A stretch of 64,000 bases of DNA from the NCBI GenBank assembly GCA_030737835.1, contig CM060850.1, positions 15,146,068 through 15,210,067 on the forward strand, written 5' to 3'. Under the pieces are notes generated by a model, which had not been told where the DNA came from, ran no database searches, and was given only the letters and a program-made list of their open reading frames with translations. This document shows positions 24,252 to 36,085 of this stretch, piece after piece (the stretch's first letter is position 1; each line of letters begins with the position of its first letter). The position numbers and the translations under genes are program-made. The DNA comes from Acorus gramineus. Its lineage: Eukaryota > Streptophyta > Magnoliopsida > Acorales > Acoraceae.

Positions 24252-24457
24252 GGGTGCGTTTGGTTGTACGATTGCAAAACTGATTCTGCAGGAAGCTCCC
24301 CTCCCTTAGCTATTTGAAATCGCAACTTTTGAACACTATTTAATTATCTGAAATCTGTGTACAAGAAGTTGCTACAGTAAAATTGTTTGGTTGCATGATT
24401 ACAAACACAATTTTCTACGATTGTAAACGCTGCACAATTACGCAACCAAACATAACC
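24252..24457. mobile_element. PIF/Harbinger (Tourist-like) MITE
   Basis: 206 bp with inverted ends GGGTGCGTTTGGTTG and CAACCAAACATAACC, flanked by the direct repeat TTA at 24249-24251 and 24458-24460. A 3-bp TTA duplication and GTTTGGTTG ends are typical of Tourist-like MITEs. It resembles its left neighbour at 24011. Confidence 0.75.
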
Positions 24458-25137
24458 TTAGTCGATCGCCAAGGAACTCGAAATCCCTCTCCCCACACTC
24501 GATATTAAAAGTAAAATATTAACAACTGAGAATCTAAATCTATCACAAACTAAAATTAAAATAATATTTTGTAACATGCACTGCGTACTCGTGGATCGAA
24601 CATGATTTGATTGCAAAAACATCCACAAAAGTCCCTATTTTATTTGGATGTATTTAGAATTTTTAAAACATTTATATGACAGGTAACATGGGGCTGTCTT
24701 CTTTTCTATTCTTTTTAAGAAAAATGTTGCTGTCTTTCAAACCCAGTGCAATTGATTGGTCCTTATTTGTCAGATGATTTCAAAAAACAATATAAAGCTG
24801 TACTTTAAAACTACAACAATTTAATCTTCTTTTTTTTTTTTTTTTTTTTTTGAAAGGTTCAAATACCCCCTTAACTAAAAGTCAAATTTTTTTTACCCGT
24901 ATACTTTTTTTATTTTTTTTATCTCTGAAATCTAATTCTTTTTTTTTTAACTCTTAAATTTTCATAATACCTGAACTATCCCTTACAAACAGGTATAGAA
25001 ATATAGATATATAATATGATACATAAATAAATTATACACATGGTAACATATATTTAATAGTTATCTACAAAAATATTAAAGTACGCAAAGATGTTTATAC
25101 ACAAAATTGTCATATATACATTCTCAATGTCATTACA

Positions 25138-27933
25138 TATTACGTCTTAGAGCGGCCGTTCCCGGATCATAGCAATATATAAATATCAGGTGATCAATAC
25201 AAGAGGTCAATAATGTACTCCAAGGGATACATCAATGATTCAACATATGACATATCTAGTTTAACAAAGCAATAATAACAGATAGCTTATCAGAAAGTGC
25301 AGAAGCGTAAAATGACATAAATCTGTAATCCAAAGTAATATTACAGATCCAATTAACACAATTATTGTCCCGTGAGAGCCAAGTCTAGTCAAAATCAACT
25401 AAAAATAACGACATGTACCTCAAGCACGAATACCATAACATACAGGTAAGAGGAATGCTGACGGCCTCACGCTCACAAAACCAAAAGACAAAATGCTGCA
25501 ACAACTACAGGAATCTCACCTCGTGGGGTCCTCCTTCAAGATCAAATCAGCCCCTGGTGGAGGAACAACAAACGAGGGGTGAGCTACAAGCTCAGTGAAA
25601 GGTAAGAAGCTACACACCGCATCTATATCACATCAATAGTACAATAATAGTTCCAACCAAGACATGGAATAACCTATAATAACAGAACATCACGCAATGA
25701 CGTGCCCTCACTACGCCCTCACTCTTGCCCATATGGATGAAAAGAGAATTTTGGGATAAATCAGTACGCTAACGCCCTACATCATCCGGTAGCTCTCTTC
25801 CTGGCGACCTTCCAACATCATGGCAGCACCACGCAAGAAAGTTTCAACGCTGGACAGCTTCAACGCACGATGATATGTAAAAGAAACACTCTACACTCAC
25901 AATATAACCCTTATGAATCCTCCAATATCGGTTAGTCATTACTGATACGCTATCGAATTCTCATGAATTCCATAAAGTTGCATCCCTCGGATGCAGGAAG
26001 ATTAACTATATTCACAACTGAATAATGTCCTAGCATACCCCAAAGGCGGGTCCTACACACACCTATAACTGATAGGCAAAGTTTAGTATTCAAGTATTTA
26101 GTTTAAACATGCCATAATATATCAAAGCGAAATATGGAACCATACAAACTTAATGATAAATAGCATACCACATATTTAACTAATCATTGAGCAAATTCAA
26201 TATACGAATCTCCTATGACATACCATATTCAATGATATTAAATACATAAGATACAATATTATGCTAGCAATAGTTGTATAAAAATACGGTTATTTATGCG
26301 TGTATTATGGTATTCAAACAAGTAATCGGTGCAATATAAGTTGTCCACGCAAAATGCAATTTATAAATATATGTGTGCATTATCTAACATGATAAGTTAT
26401 AATCCTAATAATACGTCTATTTATATGAATACTATATAAATATAGCACTCTTAGAATACACGGAGCATGGCTACATGTATTACGCACTTCTTAAGTGGGT
26501 GGATCGAACCACTCACCGTTACCCGGATCGTCAAGAGTTCTGTCAACGAAAGCTGCAAAACACAATCAATGATGCTCAATTAAAATATGAAGTCTCCTGA
26601 CACACATACAAGCAAACTTCATGAAGACACTAACTCTTGATGGTTCTCACATCATGCATAATAGTTCTTTGACACACAATCAAGTAAAATTGGTGCATCT
26701 ACTACAACCAGAACTAAACTTTAATCTCCACATCACCAAATACACATCCAATAATTCTGAAATTAATCATACACGTTCTTTGACATGTTAGGATCATAAT
26801 TTGTGTAGACATCATAATCTGATTTCACCTTTACATGGCCGAAATAAAATATTTCCAGAAACTAGTCATTTCCTACGCGAATCTGAACAGTCCATGCAAA
26901 TCAGGTTCTAACTTACAACACAGATAATATTATGATACCAAATTTCATATATAGAATCTAGACATATGGATGATCATATCATAGGCGGACACAATCCTAA
27001 AAATATGTCTCTAAGTACTAGTTTCATAAGGATTGTTACAGGACAGAAATCTGCCATATTATAACACAAAACTCCCAACAACAAGAAAAGGGGAAAAACA
27101 CATACAACAACACCTATGCATCCTTGCTGACCATCCAAAGCACCATATAACAACACTCATACTTCATTGAAGCATAAACATAAACACTTACACGACACAA
27201 AGGGGAAACAAACATACCATGAAAAGAAGAGGGGAAAAGGATGCACACAAGGGATTCCACCACCACCACCACCACCACAAGCAATCAATCCATCACACAT
27301 GCATAGCCATTGCCACCACTAGATCAACACCCTCACATAAGCCAAAAGAAACAATGAGGTTAAAAGAATGCCATGGAGAAGAAGAGGGAGGTGGGGGGAA
27401 ATACAAGGTTCACACACATACTCACCATCCTTTTCACTCTTCCTTCATTTTCTTCTCTTCATCTTCACTTGCACCACCAAAAATCACACACAAAGGGGGC
27501 TGCCCTAGAGAGAATGAAAGGGGGGGAGAGAGAGAGAGATTAAACTCAATTTAGGGTTTTGAGAATGAGATGGGGGCAAAAGAGGTAAAAATGTGCTTGG
27601 TGTGATGAGATAAGGAGGGGGATATACTTAGCCTTACACTCACCTCTAATAGAGACATTAGGAACCAAGGGTTGGAGAATGGGGTGATACTTGCCTAGAG
27701 TCACCACCCACCCAATCAAACAACCAACCAAAACCCAGTAACAGCTAAACACGGATACCATTTGGAACTGTATAATTTTAAAACGATGCCAGAACGCAAT
27801 GAAAATTTACAGGTAGGTCAAAGCAGATACTAGGATCACCGATATGCGGTTATATTTTTAAACTAAGCGTCTGAACTCTAAAAAGAAATAAAAACATGAT
27901 ATTTAATCACTCAAAAGTAACACAAACATAACA
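25138..27933 (-). repeat. 3' LTR of G1
   Basis: 2796 bp; minus strand begins TGTTATGTTTGTGTTAC. Uninterrupted, so it shows the pre-insertion sequence for G2 (ACAGCTAAACACGG near 27745). A (CCA)n run at 27259-27279 is why a His-rich frame appears. It carries the split-leader signals described at 26517-26552. Confidence 0.88.
26517..26552 (-). other. 36-nt exon-like block in the 3' LTR of G1
   Basis: On the minus strand: acceptor TTTTGCAG, then 36 nt starting CTTTCGTTGACAG and ending GGGTAACG, then donor GTGAGTGG. An upstream donor CATG/GTATGTTT lies at 27217, and a downstream acceptor CCACCAG ends at 25554 after GCTCACCCCTCG. Same layout and same block length as in G2 (42757-42792). Confidence 0.55.
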
Positions 27934-28509
27934 TTCTTCCCCCCTTAGGAAATTTAGTCCTCTAAATTTAAGGAAACCTCAAGGAGAAACAGATGTGGGC
28001 AAGCGACTCTCAAGGTTTCCACAAACGCAAAAGGAATGAGTGTCCGACAACGCATTCAACTATTCACTAGCCCGGGAGACAACCAATCACTTGGGCTTGA
28101 AAACCAATAAGACACATGCAAGGTTCTAAGAGATCAAAAGAATACCTCGAACAACGATGTCCGGTGCCTGCGCCTCGTTGGCAGTGAGTGCTACTACACG
28201 CCCTTGGACTAGCTGTGGTGGTGGAGCGGCACGTCAATCCTGCTATTGAGGCAGTCCCCTCTGGTCAAATCGGCCACTCAGCGGCTGCTGTGGCTGACGT
28301 GGTTGTTGTTGGTGATGGAACCTCGGATTAGGCACTCGTGGTGGTCCGGCATCGGGGCAAAACCTGGCAATGTGTCCGACTCATTGGCAGTGGTAGCAAT
28401 GACGCCGGTCTGGAGCACGTGTCTGAACTGAGGTGGCCGCAACAGGAGTAGAACCTCGCACTAGATCTATGACAGGGACAGGGGCTGGTTGGTCAAAGCG
28501 GGGGCGCTT

Positions 28510-29455
28510 GGCTCAAGTATCGTGAGATCCTTCGTCTTGACGTCGAGGGCGCTCCTGGTTCACTGGAGGAGTCTGTCTCGTTGAGGGAGTCCCAATATCG
28601 CGCTCCACGGTCACAACACGAGCTACTAGGTCACTGTACCTCGACAAAGCCTGTGAGGTGACATGCACCCTAATTGTGTTGTTGAGACCCATCTCAAAAC
28701 GTTGACATCGTGTCTGCTCATCAGCGACTAAGGTGGGGGCGAATCTTGAAAACATCGTGAACGGCGCTGAGTAGGCTGTAACAGACATAATGCCTTGAGT
28801 CAACTGCTCGAACTCTCGCATCACGCTCTGACGTGTTGGAAAAGGAAAATACTTCGCCAAGAAGTAGCTCCGAAATCCGACGCCCTCAGGAATGTCCATC
28901 GATCGGGCGGCCCACCAGTCCGCAGCATCATCCTTCAACATAAAAGTGGCCAGCGCGATGCGTTGGCGGTCAGTGCAGCGCATAGTCGCAAAAGTCTTGT
29001 CCATCTCCATCAACCATCGCTCAGGGGCAAGAGGGTCTGCCATCACCCCGTGGAACTCAGGGGGATGGAGCGTCAAAAAGGTAGTCAGGGTGGATTGATG
29101 CTCACGCGCCTCACGCTCCTCCAGTGTCTCCGGGGGTCTCTGAACTCCCATCGCAGGGATCTCCACATGAATTGGTATCTCAAGCGCAACTGGTGGATCA
29201 GGTACTAACGACACTTGCAGGGCCGCATCACGGGCCTCCCGCAAAGCCCTGATCTCTCGCCTGTTCCTCAAGAATGTCCGCTATGCGAACGAAAGCACGC
29301 TCCCAAGCTGGAGGATCCGGCATTGGTTCCTGCTCCGTGGCAGGGAACCCTGCAACCGACCTTGCTTTGTCGATGGAGTCGACAACCCTTGGAGCACGAC
29401 CACGTCCACGACCATGACCACGACCACGACCACGTCCTTGGACGCGAGGAGGCAT
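28510..29455 (-). pseudogene. gag region of G1
   Basis: Minus-strand Ty3/gypsy Gag: an Arg/Gly-rich start (GRGRGRGHGRGRG), then LHPPEFHGVMADPLAPERWL, CTDRQRIALATFML and DWWAARSMDIPEG, the retrotransposon Gag domain, and FEQLTQGIMSV. A zinc-knuckle-like CHQCGHIA stretch follows near 28370-28400. Homologous to the Gag of G2. Broken, few breaks. The space between gag and the polypurine tract (27950-28390) is too short for pol. Confidence 0.8.
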
Positions 29456-29567
29456 GTCAGCAACCTATTGAAATAAATACTAAGATTAGAATGCTCATAT
29501 AGAAATCCTATGACTTAGCTACAGAATTTGACTTAGGCTCTGACAAGACCAGGCTCTGATACCAACT

Positions 29568-32156
29568 TTTTACGCCTCGGAGTAGCCGTCCCCGGATTGT
29601 AGCAATATATAATTATCAGGTGATCAATACAAGAGGTCAATAATGACTCCATGGGGTACATCGATGATCCAACATATGACATATCTGGTTTAACAAAGCA
29701 ATAATAATAGATAGCTTATCAGAAAGTGCAGAAGCATAAAATGACATAAATTTGTAATCCAAAGTAATATTACAGATCAAATTAACACAATTACTGTCCC
29801 GTGAGAGCCAAGTCTAGTCAAAATCAATTAAAAATAACGACATGTAACATACAGGTAAGAGGAATGCTGACAGCCTCACGCTCGTAGAATCAAAAGACTG
29901 AATGCTGCAACAACTATTGGAATCTCACCTTGTGGGGTCCTCCTTCAAGATCAAATCAGCCCCTGGTAGAGGAACAATACACGAGGGGTGAGCTACAAGC
30001 TCTGTGAATGGTAAGAAGCCATACACGACATCTATATCACATCAATAGTACAATAATAGTTCCAACGAAGAAATGGAATAACCTATAATAACAGAACATC
30101 ACGCAATGACGTGCCCTCACTCTTGCCCATAGGGATGACAAGAGACTTTTGGGAGAAATCAATACGCTAACGCCCTACATCATCTGGTAGCCCTCTTCCA
30201 GGTAGCCCTCTTCCTAGCGGCCTTCCAACATCATGGTGGCACCACGTAGGAAAGCTTCAACGCTGGACAGCTTCAACGCACGATGATGTGTAAAAGAAAC
30301 ACTCTACACTCACAATATAACCCTTATGAATCCTCCACCATCGGTTAGTCATTACTGATACGCTATCGAATTCTCATGAATTCACATAAAGCTGCATCCC
30401 TTGGACGCGAGAAGATTAACTATATTCACAACTGAATAATGTCCTAGCATGACCCCAAAGGCGGGTCCTACACACACCTATAATTGATAGGCAAAGTTTA
30501 GTATTCAAGTATTTAGTTTTAACATGCCATAATATATCAAAGCTAAGTATGGAACCATACAAACTTAATGATAAATGGCATACCACATATTTAACTAATC
30601 ATTAAGTAAAATTCAATATACGAATCTCCTATGGCATACCATATTCAATGATATTAAATACATAAGATAAAATATCATGCTAGCAACAATTGTATAAAAA
30701 TACGGTTCTTTATGCGTGTGTTATGGTGTACGAACAAGTAATGGGTGCGATATAATTTGTCCATACAAAATACAATTTATAAATATATGTATGCATTATC
30801 TAACATGGTAAGTTATAATCCTAATAATACGTCCATTTATACGAATACTACATAACTAAAGCACTCTTACAATACATGAAGCATTACGCGCTTCCTAAGT
30901 GGGTGGATCAAACCACTCACCGTTACCCGGATCGTCATGAGTTCTGTCAACGAAAGCTGCAAAACACAATCAATGATGCTCAATTAAAATATGAAGTCTC
31001 CTGACACACATACAAGCAAACTTCATGAAGACACTAACTCTTGATGGTTCTCACATCATGCATAATAGCTCTTTGACACACAATCAAGTAAAACTGGTGC
31101 ATCTACTACAACCAGCACTAAACTTTAATCTCCACAGCACCAAATACACGTCCAATAATTCTGAAATAAATCATACACGTTCTTTGATATGTTAGGATCA
31201 TAATCCGTGAAGACATCATACTCTGATTTCGCCTCTACATGGCCGAAATAAAATATTTCTAAAAACTGGTCATTTCCTACGCGAATCTGAACAGTCCATA
31301 CAAATCAGGTTCTAACTTACAACACAGATAATATTATGCTACCAAATTTCATATATAGAATCTAGAATATGGATGATCATATCATAGGAGGATACAATCC
31401 TAAAAATATGTCTCTAAGTACTAGTTTCACAAGGATTGTTACAGGACAGGAATCTCCCATATTATAACACAAAACTCCCAACAACAAGAAAAGGGGAAAA
31501 ACACATACAACAGCACCTATGCATCTTTGCTGACCATCCAAAGCACTAGATAACAACACTCATACTTCATTGAAGCATAAACACAAACACTTACATGACA
31601 CAAAGGGGAAACAAACATACCATGAGAAGAAGAGGGGAAAAGGATGCACACAAGGGATTCCACCACCACCACCACCACCACCACCACAAGCAATCAATCC
31701 ATCACACATGCATAGCCATTACCACCACTAGATCAACACCCTCACATAAGCCAAAAGAAACAATGAGGTTAAAAGAATGCCATGGAGAAGAAAAGGGAGG
31801 TGGGGGGAAATACAAGGTTCACACATATACTCACCATCATTTTCACTCTTCCTTCATTTTCTTCTCTTCATCTTCACCTGCACCACCAAAAATCACAAAC
31901 AAAGGGGGCTGCCCTAGAGAGAATGAAAGGGGGAGAGAGAGAGATTAAACTCAATTTAGGGTTTTGAGTGTGAGATGGGGGCAAAAGAGGTACAAATATG
32001 CTTGTTGTGATGAGATAAGGAGGGGGGTATACTTAGCTTTACACTCACCTCTAATAGAGACATTAGGAACTAAAGGTTGGAGAATGGGGTGATACTTGCC
32101 TAGAGTCACCACCCACCCAATCAAACAACCAACCAAAACCCAATAACAGCTAAACA
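29568..32156 (-). repeat. 5' LTR of G1, main part
   Basis: Similar throughout to 25138-27700. Interrupted at 32156 by G2; the remaining ~183 bp are at 44462-44644. The primer site TGGTATCAGAGCC adjoins at 29552-29564 on the minus strand. A (CAC)n run lies at 31659-31686. Confidence 0.88.
30921..30956 (-). other. 36-nt exon-like block in the 5' LTR of G1
   Basis: Same as 26517-26552: minus-strand TTTTGCAG acceptor, 36 nt, GTGAGTGG donor. The matching upstream donor is at 31620 and the downstream acceptor ends at 29963. One or two base changes separate it from the other copy while length and both splice-like edges are kept. Confidence 0.55.
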
Positions 32157-32929
32157 TGTTATATATGTGTCACTTTTAGCCTGCTGGTAACCGTTGGAGC
32201 GTTTTGACAGTTTTTCGTTTTTTTCGGTTTTCGATCGGTACCGCTAATTTTTGGACTGTTAGCTATCGTCCTGAGTTAGAGGACTCCGATTGGAAATCTA
32301 ACTGCATATTTGGTGTCCTGGTACCATTTTAGACCTCTCACGAAAATTTCATCGAATTCCGGTAACGTTCCTGAAATTTCACAGTTCCGGGGCGTATCCG
32401 GGTATTTTAAGTCACCCGCTATATAAGTGAAAGCTAAAAATATCCTGGCAATATTCATCATCCCCTACCTTGAGCCCTCTCTCTCCTCTCCTCCGTCATT
32501 CTTCCGTTTGAGGCCCTTAGACCCCTCAAAGCTTAAAAGTTAAAACCTAGGAAGTGTAGATCGGGTCCCGATCTACACCCCGGTGGTTTCAAATCCCAAT
32601 TCCGGTGAGTTTTGCCCGTCCGTCCGCCCTCTCTTCTCCTCTGTTTTGAGCCATCTCGGTGGTGGAGGTAGATACGGGCGTTGGAAACCTTTTGGGAGAG
32701 GTTTCGGTGCGCGGAGAGCAACCGGATTTCCTTTCCTCCCCTTGGTAAGCCTCTTTTTCCTCTCTTTCTTGCCTAGATGTATGCTAGGAGGGTGGAAATG
32801 GGGTTGGGTGGAGGTTGGCGGCGGTGGGTGGCCGTCGGGGGGCTGTGGGAGGTGGTCGGAGGCTGTGGGGTGGTCGGAGGTGGGTGGTAGGGGAGCTCGG
32901 GGTGGCTGGCTGCTGTCTCGGGCAGGGCA

Positions 32930-33960
32930 GCAGCGCAGGGCAGCAGGCGCAGTGTTGGCGCGGGCGTGCGCGCGTGCGTGCGCGCGTGCGTGCGCTCGGG
33001 CGGTGCTGGGGGCCAGCAGGGCTGGGCGTGCGGGCGCTCGGCTGGCGCTGGAGGCCAGCAGGGCTGGGCGTGCGCGCTGGGCAGGCTGGCAGGGCTAGCT
33101 CGGGTAGGCTGGGGGCAGGTGCACCAGTTTGCTGGGAGCGCGAGCGCGTGCGCGCGGGTGCGCGCGCGGGCGTGCGCTCGGGGGTGTAGAGGGAAGCGTG
33201 CGGTGCAGGCTGGCTGCGGGTAGTGGCTGTGCGCGCTGGCAGGCCGGGCTGGCTGGCTGGGCGCGCAGGCGAGCAGGGCAGGGGCGCTCGGGCATCAGGC
33301 GGGCAGTGCCCGGGCGTGAAGGCGAGCAGTGCTCGGGCCACTCGGCGATGCGCGCAGGCAGGCAACGCGGGCAGCAACGCGGGCAGGCTGGCAGGCGGGC
33401 TGGGGGCGTGCTGCCAGGCGCGCTGGGCGCGTGTTGCGCGGGCGTGCGCGTGGACGCTGGGTGAGGGTCCCGGGTGCTTGGCGCTGAGCGCTGGGCGCTG
33501 GGTCGCGGGTACCGGGTGCTGGCCGAGGGTGCTGGGCGCTGGGCACCGCTGCGGGGCGTCGTGCAGGGTGCGCGCGGGGCGGAGTTGGGGTGCGCGCGGG
33601 GGCGGAGCTGGCGGTGCTCGCATGGTGCGTGCGGGTAGAGGCAGGTGGTGCGCGCGGTGTGGGCGCGGAGCGAGGTGGTGCACGTGGGGTGCACGCGGGG
33701 CGAGGCGCTGCGCGCGGGGCGTGCGGGGTGCTCGCGGGCCAGCGCGAGGCGTGCGCGGTGCGCGCAGGCGGCTGCGCTGGGGCGCAGGGGGCGCGCGGTG
33801 CACCCGGGAGGTTTGGCGGTGCGCGGGGTGCGTTGGCTGAGGCGCGGCGGTGCACCCGGGCGATCGAGCGGCCGTGCGGGTGGTTGCCGGCCGTGCGGGT
33901 GGTAGCCGGAGTGCTCGGGTTAGCATGCGTGCGGATCGTATGCACGTTTGCCCGAGTGTT
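32930..33960 (+). repeat. extreme GC/CpG-rich block in the 5' LTR of G2
   Basis: About 1 kb made of GCGCGGGG, GGTGCGCG, CTGGGCGC-like imperfect repeats on the plus strand, very rich in CpG and in G on the plus strand. It lies wholly between the donor-like site at 32745 and the acceptor at 34047. Long frames on both strands here (Ala/Arg/Pro- or Gly/Ala/Arg-rich) follow from composition. Confidence 0.75.
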
Positions 33961-34047
33961 AGGTGTTTAGTTGTGGGTTTTGTGTGTTTGGGGTATTTTT
34001 AGAGTATTTATGTATTGTTCTCACCATATTGAATGTCTGTCTTGCAG

Positions 34048-34083
34048 ATCTGGACGGACGGTCGCGCGACGACCCAGATACTG
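34048..34083 (+). other. 36-nt exon-like block in the 5' LTR of G2
   Basis: Acceptor GTCTTGCAG, 36 nt from ATCTGGACGG to CAGATACTG, donor GTGAGTGGG. Identical in length and edges to the copies at 36050 and 42757. Confidence 0.55.
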
Positions 34084-35169
34084 GTGAGTGGGACAATCCA
34101 ACCCAGTAGAGAGGTGTTATACGCACTTGGGCGTATACCGACCTCTCTTGGGGCACCATGGATAGATATTGGCATGTGTAATATGTATATCATGCGAGCA
34201 TGATTTAATTGTAGAATGCATGTTACCCTAGACTTTGCATGTTAGGGACTTGCACCCTTAGGACATGTGTCTGAGCCGTGCACCATGTCCCCCGTTTCCA
34301 TGTTAGGAAGCCCGACCGATGCATGTGCCCTACTAGTTTATTTATTAAATTAAATGCTAGTAAATGTTAAATTGCATGTTATAGTGAATATTATAGGGGA
34401 GGGGCCTTGCGAGGACAGCGGTGAGACCCGGGTTAGGGTACACCGTGTTCCTTGTTTGGTTGTCGGGGTGTCCTATAACGGGAACTCACGCTGCCCTCCC
34501 GAGTTTCTTTCCCCAACGATATTCCACCCTGTTATAACTTTATGCATGTTCCCCGCATCGTAGTTATGCGCCCTGGTGGGTTCTGAGGAATTCAGAACAG
34601 TAGTGTTGTTATGATGTGTTGTCTGCGGATCCGAGTGGATCATATGCGATGGATAGGCTGTTCTGTTCCCTTCGTTGGATCCGTGTAGAGACTACCTCAG
34701 CGTTAGACAGGTTGTCCCGTGCAGGGGCTCCCAGTAGTAGGCGCCTCCTGATCTGGTAGAAGGACTGTGCTGAACGTGGGAGTGGCCAAACGACCTACGG
34801 AGTGAGGAGAGACTATCGGTTCCCTCAAACCTAAAAACCTAAAGCACGAAAAGTGTAGATCGGGTCCCGATCTACACTCCGGTGTTTTCAAATCCCGTTT
34901 CCGACGATCCTAGCCTCCCCGACCTCCCCTCTCTCTCCTCTGTTTCGGGCCATTTCAAGGGCCGTGATAGATCGGGGCGTAAGAGAACCGTTGGGAAAGG
35001 TTTCGGCGCGTGGAGAGCAACCGGACTTCGCTCCCTCCCCTTGGTAAGGTCCTTTTCTTCTCTTTTCTTGCATAGATGTATGCTAGGGGGATGGATCTAG
35101 GGTTGGGTGGTGGTCGGCGGCGGTGGGTGGCCGTCGGGGGTAGTGGGAGGCCATCGGAGGCCTTTGGGT

Positions 35170-35960
35170 GGGGGTGGAGGTGCTCGAGCAGTGGCAGGCC
35201 CTGTCCCGAGCAGCAGGCAGCAGCGGCAGCGGCTCAGGCAGCGCACATGCTGGGCGCGCGCGTGCGTGCGCGGGTGTGCGTGCGCGCGGGTGTGCGCGGG
35301 TCTGGTGCGAGGAGCTGGTCGTGCTGGGTGTGCTGGAGGGGAGCTGGCAGTGCTGGCGTGTGGGCTGGTGGCCTCGGGCAGCTCAGGCGCAGGGGCTGGT
35401 AGGGCGCGCGCGTGCGTGCGCTCGGGGAGAGCTGGAGGCCAGCTAGGGAGCTGTGCGCGAGGAGCTGATGGCGAGCTGCACGCGAGGTGCTGGTCGCGCT
35501 GGTCTGGGCGCGAGGAGCTGGTCGCGCGGGTGCTAGACGTGCGGGCAGTGGTGGTGCGTGCGCGAGGTGCTGGCGGGCAGGGGTGGTGCATGCGTGAAAT
35601 GGTGGCCGAGGGCAGTGCGCGCGGGAGGGCGTGCAGGGTGCGCGGGTGCTAGGCGCGACGAGGCAGTGTGGTGCGCATGGGGCGCGGTGAGGCGGCCGTG
35701 GTGCGCGCGAGGCGCGGCGAGGCGGTGGTGGTGCGCGCGAGGCGCGGCGAGGCGGCAGAGGTGCGCACGAGGCGCGGCGAGGTGGCGGAGGTGCGCGCGG
35801 GGTGCGTGCGGGGTGAGGCGCCGCGCGCGGGGGCGTGCGGGGTGCTCGCGGGCCGGCGCAAGGCGTGCGGGGTGCGTGGGCTGAGGCGCGGCGGTGCACC
35901 CGGGCGGTCGGGTGGCCGTGCGGGTGGTTGCCAGCCGTGCGGGTGGTTGCCGGGGGTGTT
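35170..35960 (+). repeat. extreme GC/CpG-rich block in LTR-B
   Basis: Shorter version of the block at 32930, with a local array GGTGCGCGCGAGGCGCGGCG near 35690-35800 whose ~33-bp unit repeats about four times. Again bounded by the donor at 35044 and the acceptor at 36049. Confidence 0.75.
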
Positions 35961-36049
35961 GGGTGTTTGCTTTGGGGTTTTGGGGTATTTTTTGTGTATT
36001 TAATAATATTTGTGGATTTATACTTACCAAGTAATACCCTGTCTTGCAG

Positions 36050-36085
36050 ATCTCGACGGACGGTCGCGCGTCGACCCGACTTCCG
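36050..36085 (+). other. 36-nt exon-like block in LTR-B
   Basis: Acceptor GTCTTGCAG, 36 nt from ATCTCGACGG to GACTTCCG, donor GTGAGTGGG. Differs from the G2 block at several positions but keeps length and edges. Confidence 0.55.

Noticed and set aside
27219-27554. His-rich 111-codon frame (and its counterpart at 31595)
   Set aside because: Created by a (CCA)n microsatellite inside the G1 LTRs.
32583-32744. Open frame in the first exon-like part of the G2 LTRs
   Set aside because: It opens with GTG rather than ATG and LTR-B differs strongly at residue level; conserved coding is not supported, so only the splice-like layout is reported.
32784-33926. Long open frames (up to 380 codons) on the minus strand, and others at 35234-36160 and 41502-42512
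   Set aside because: They lie in the GC/CpG-rich blocks where stop codons are rare by composition. The products are Ala/Pro/Arg-rich low complexity, are open in several frames at once, and match no domain.
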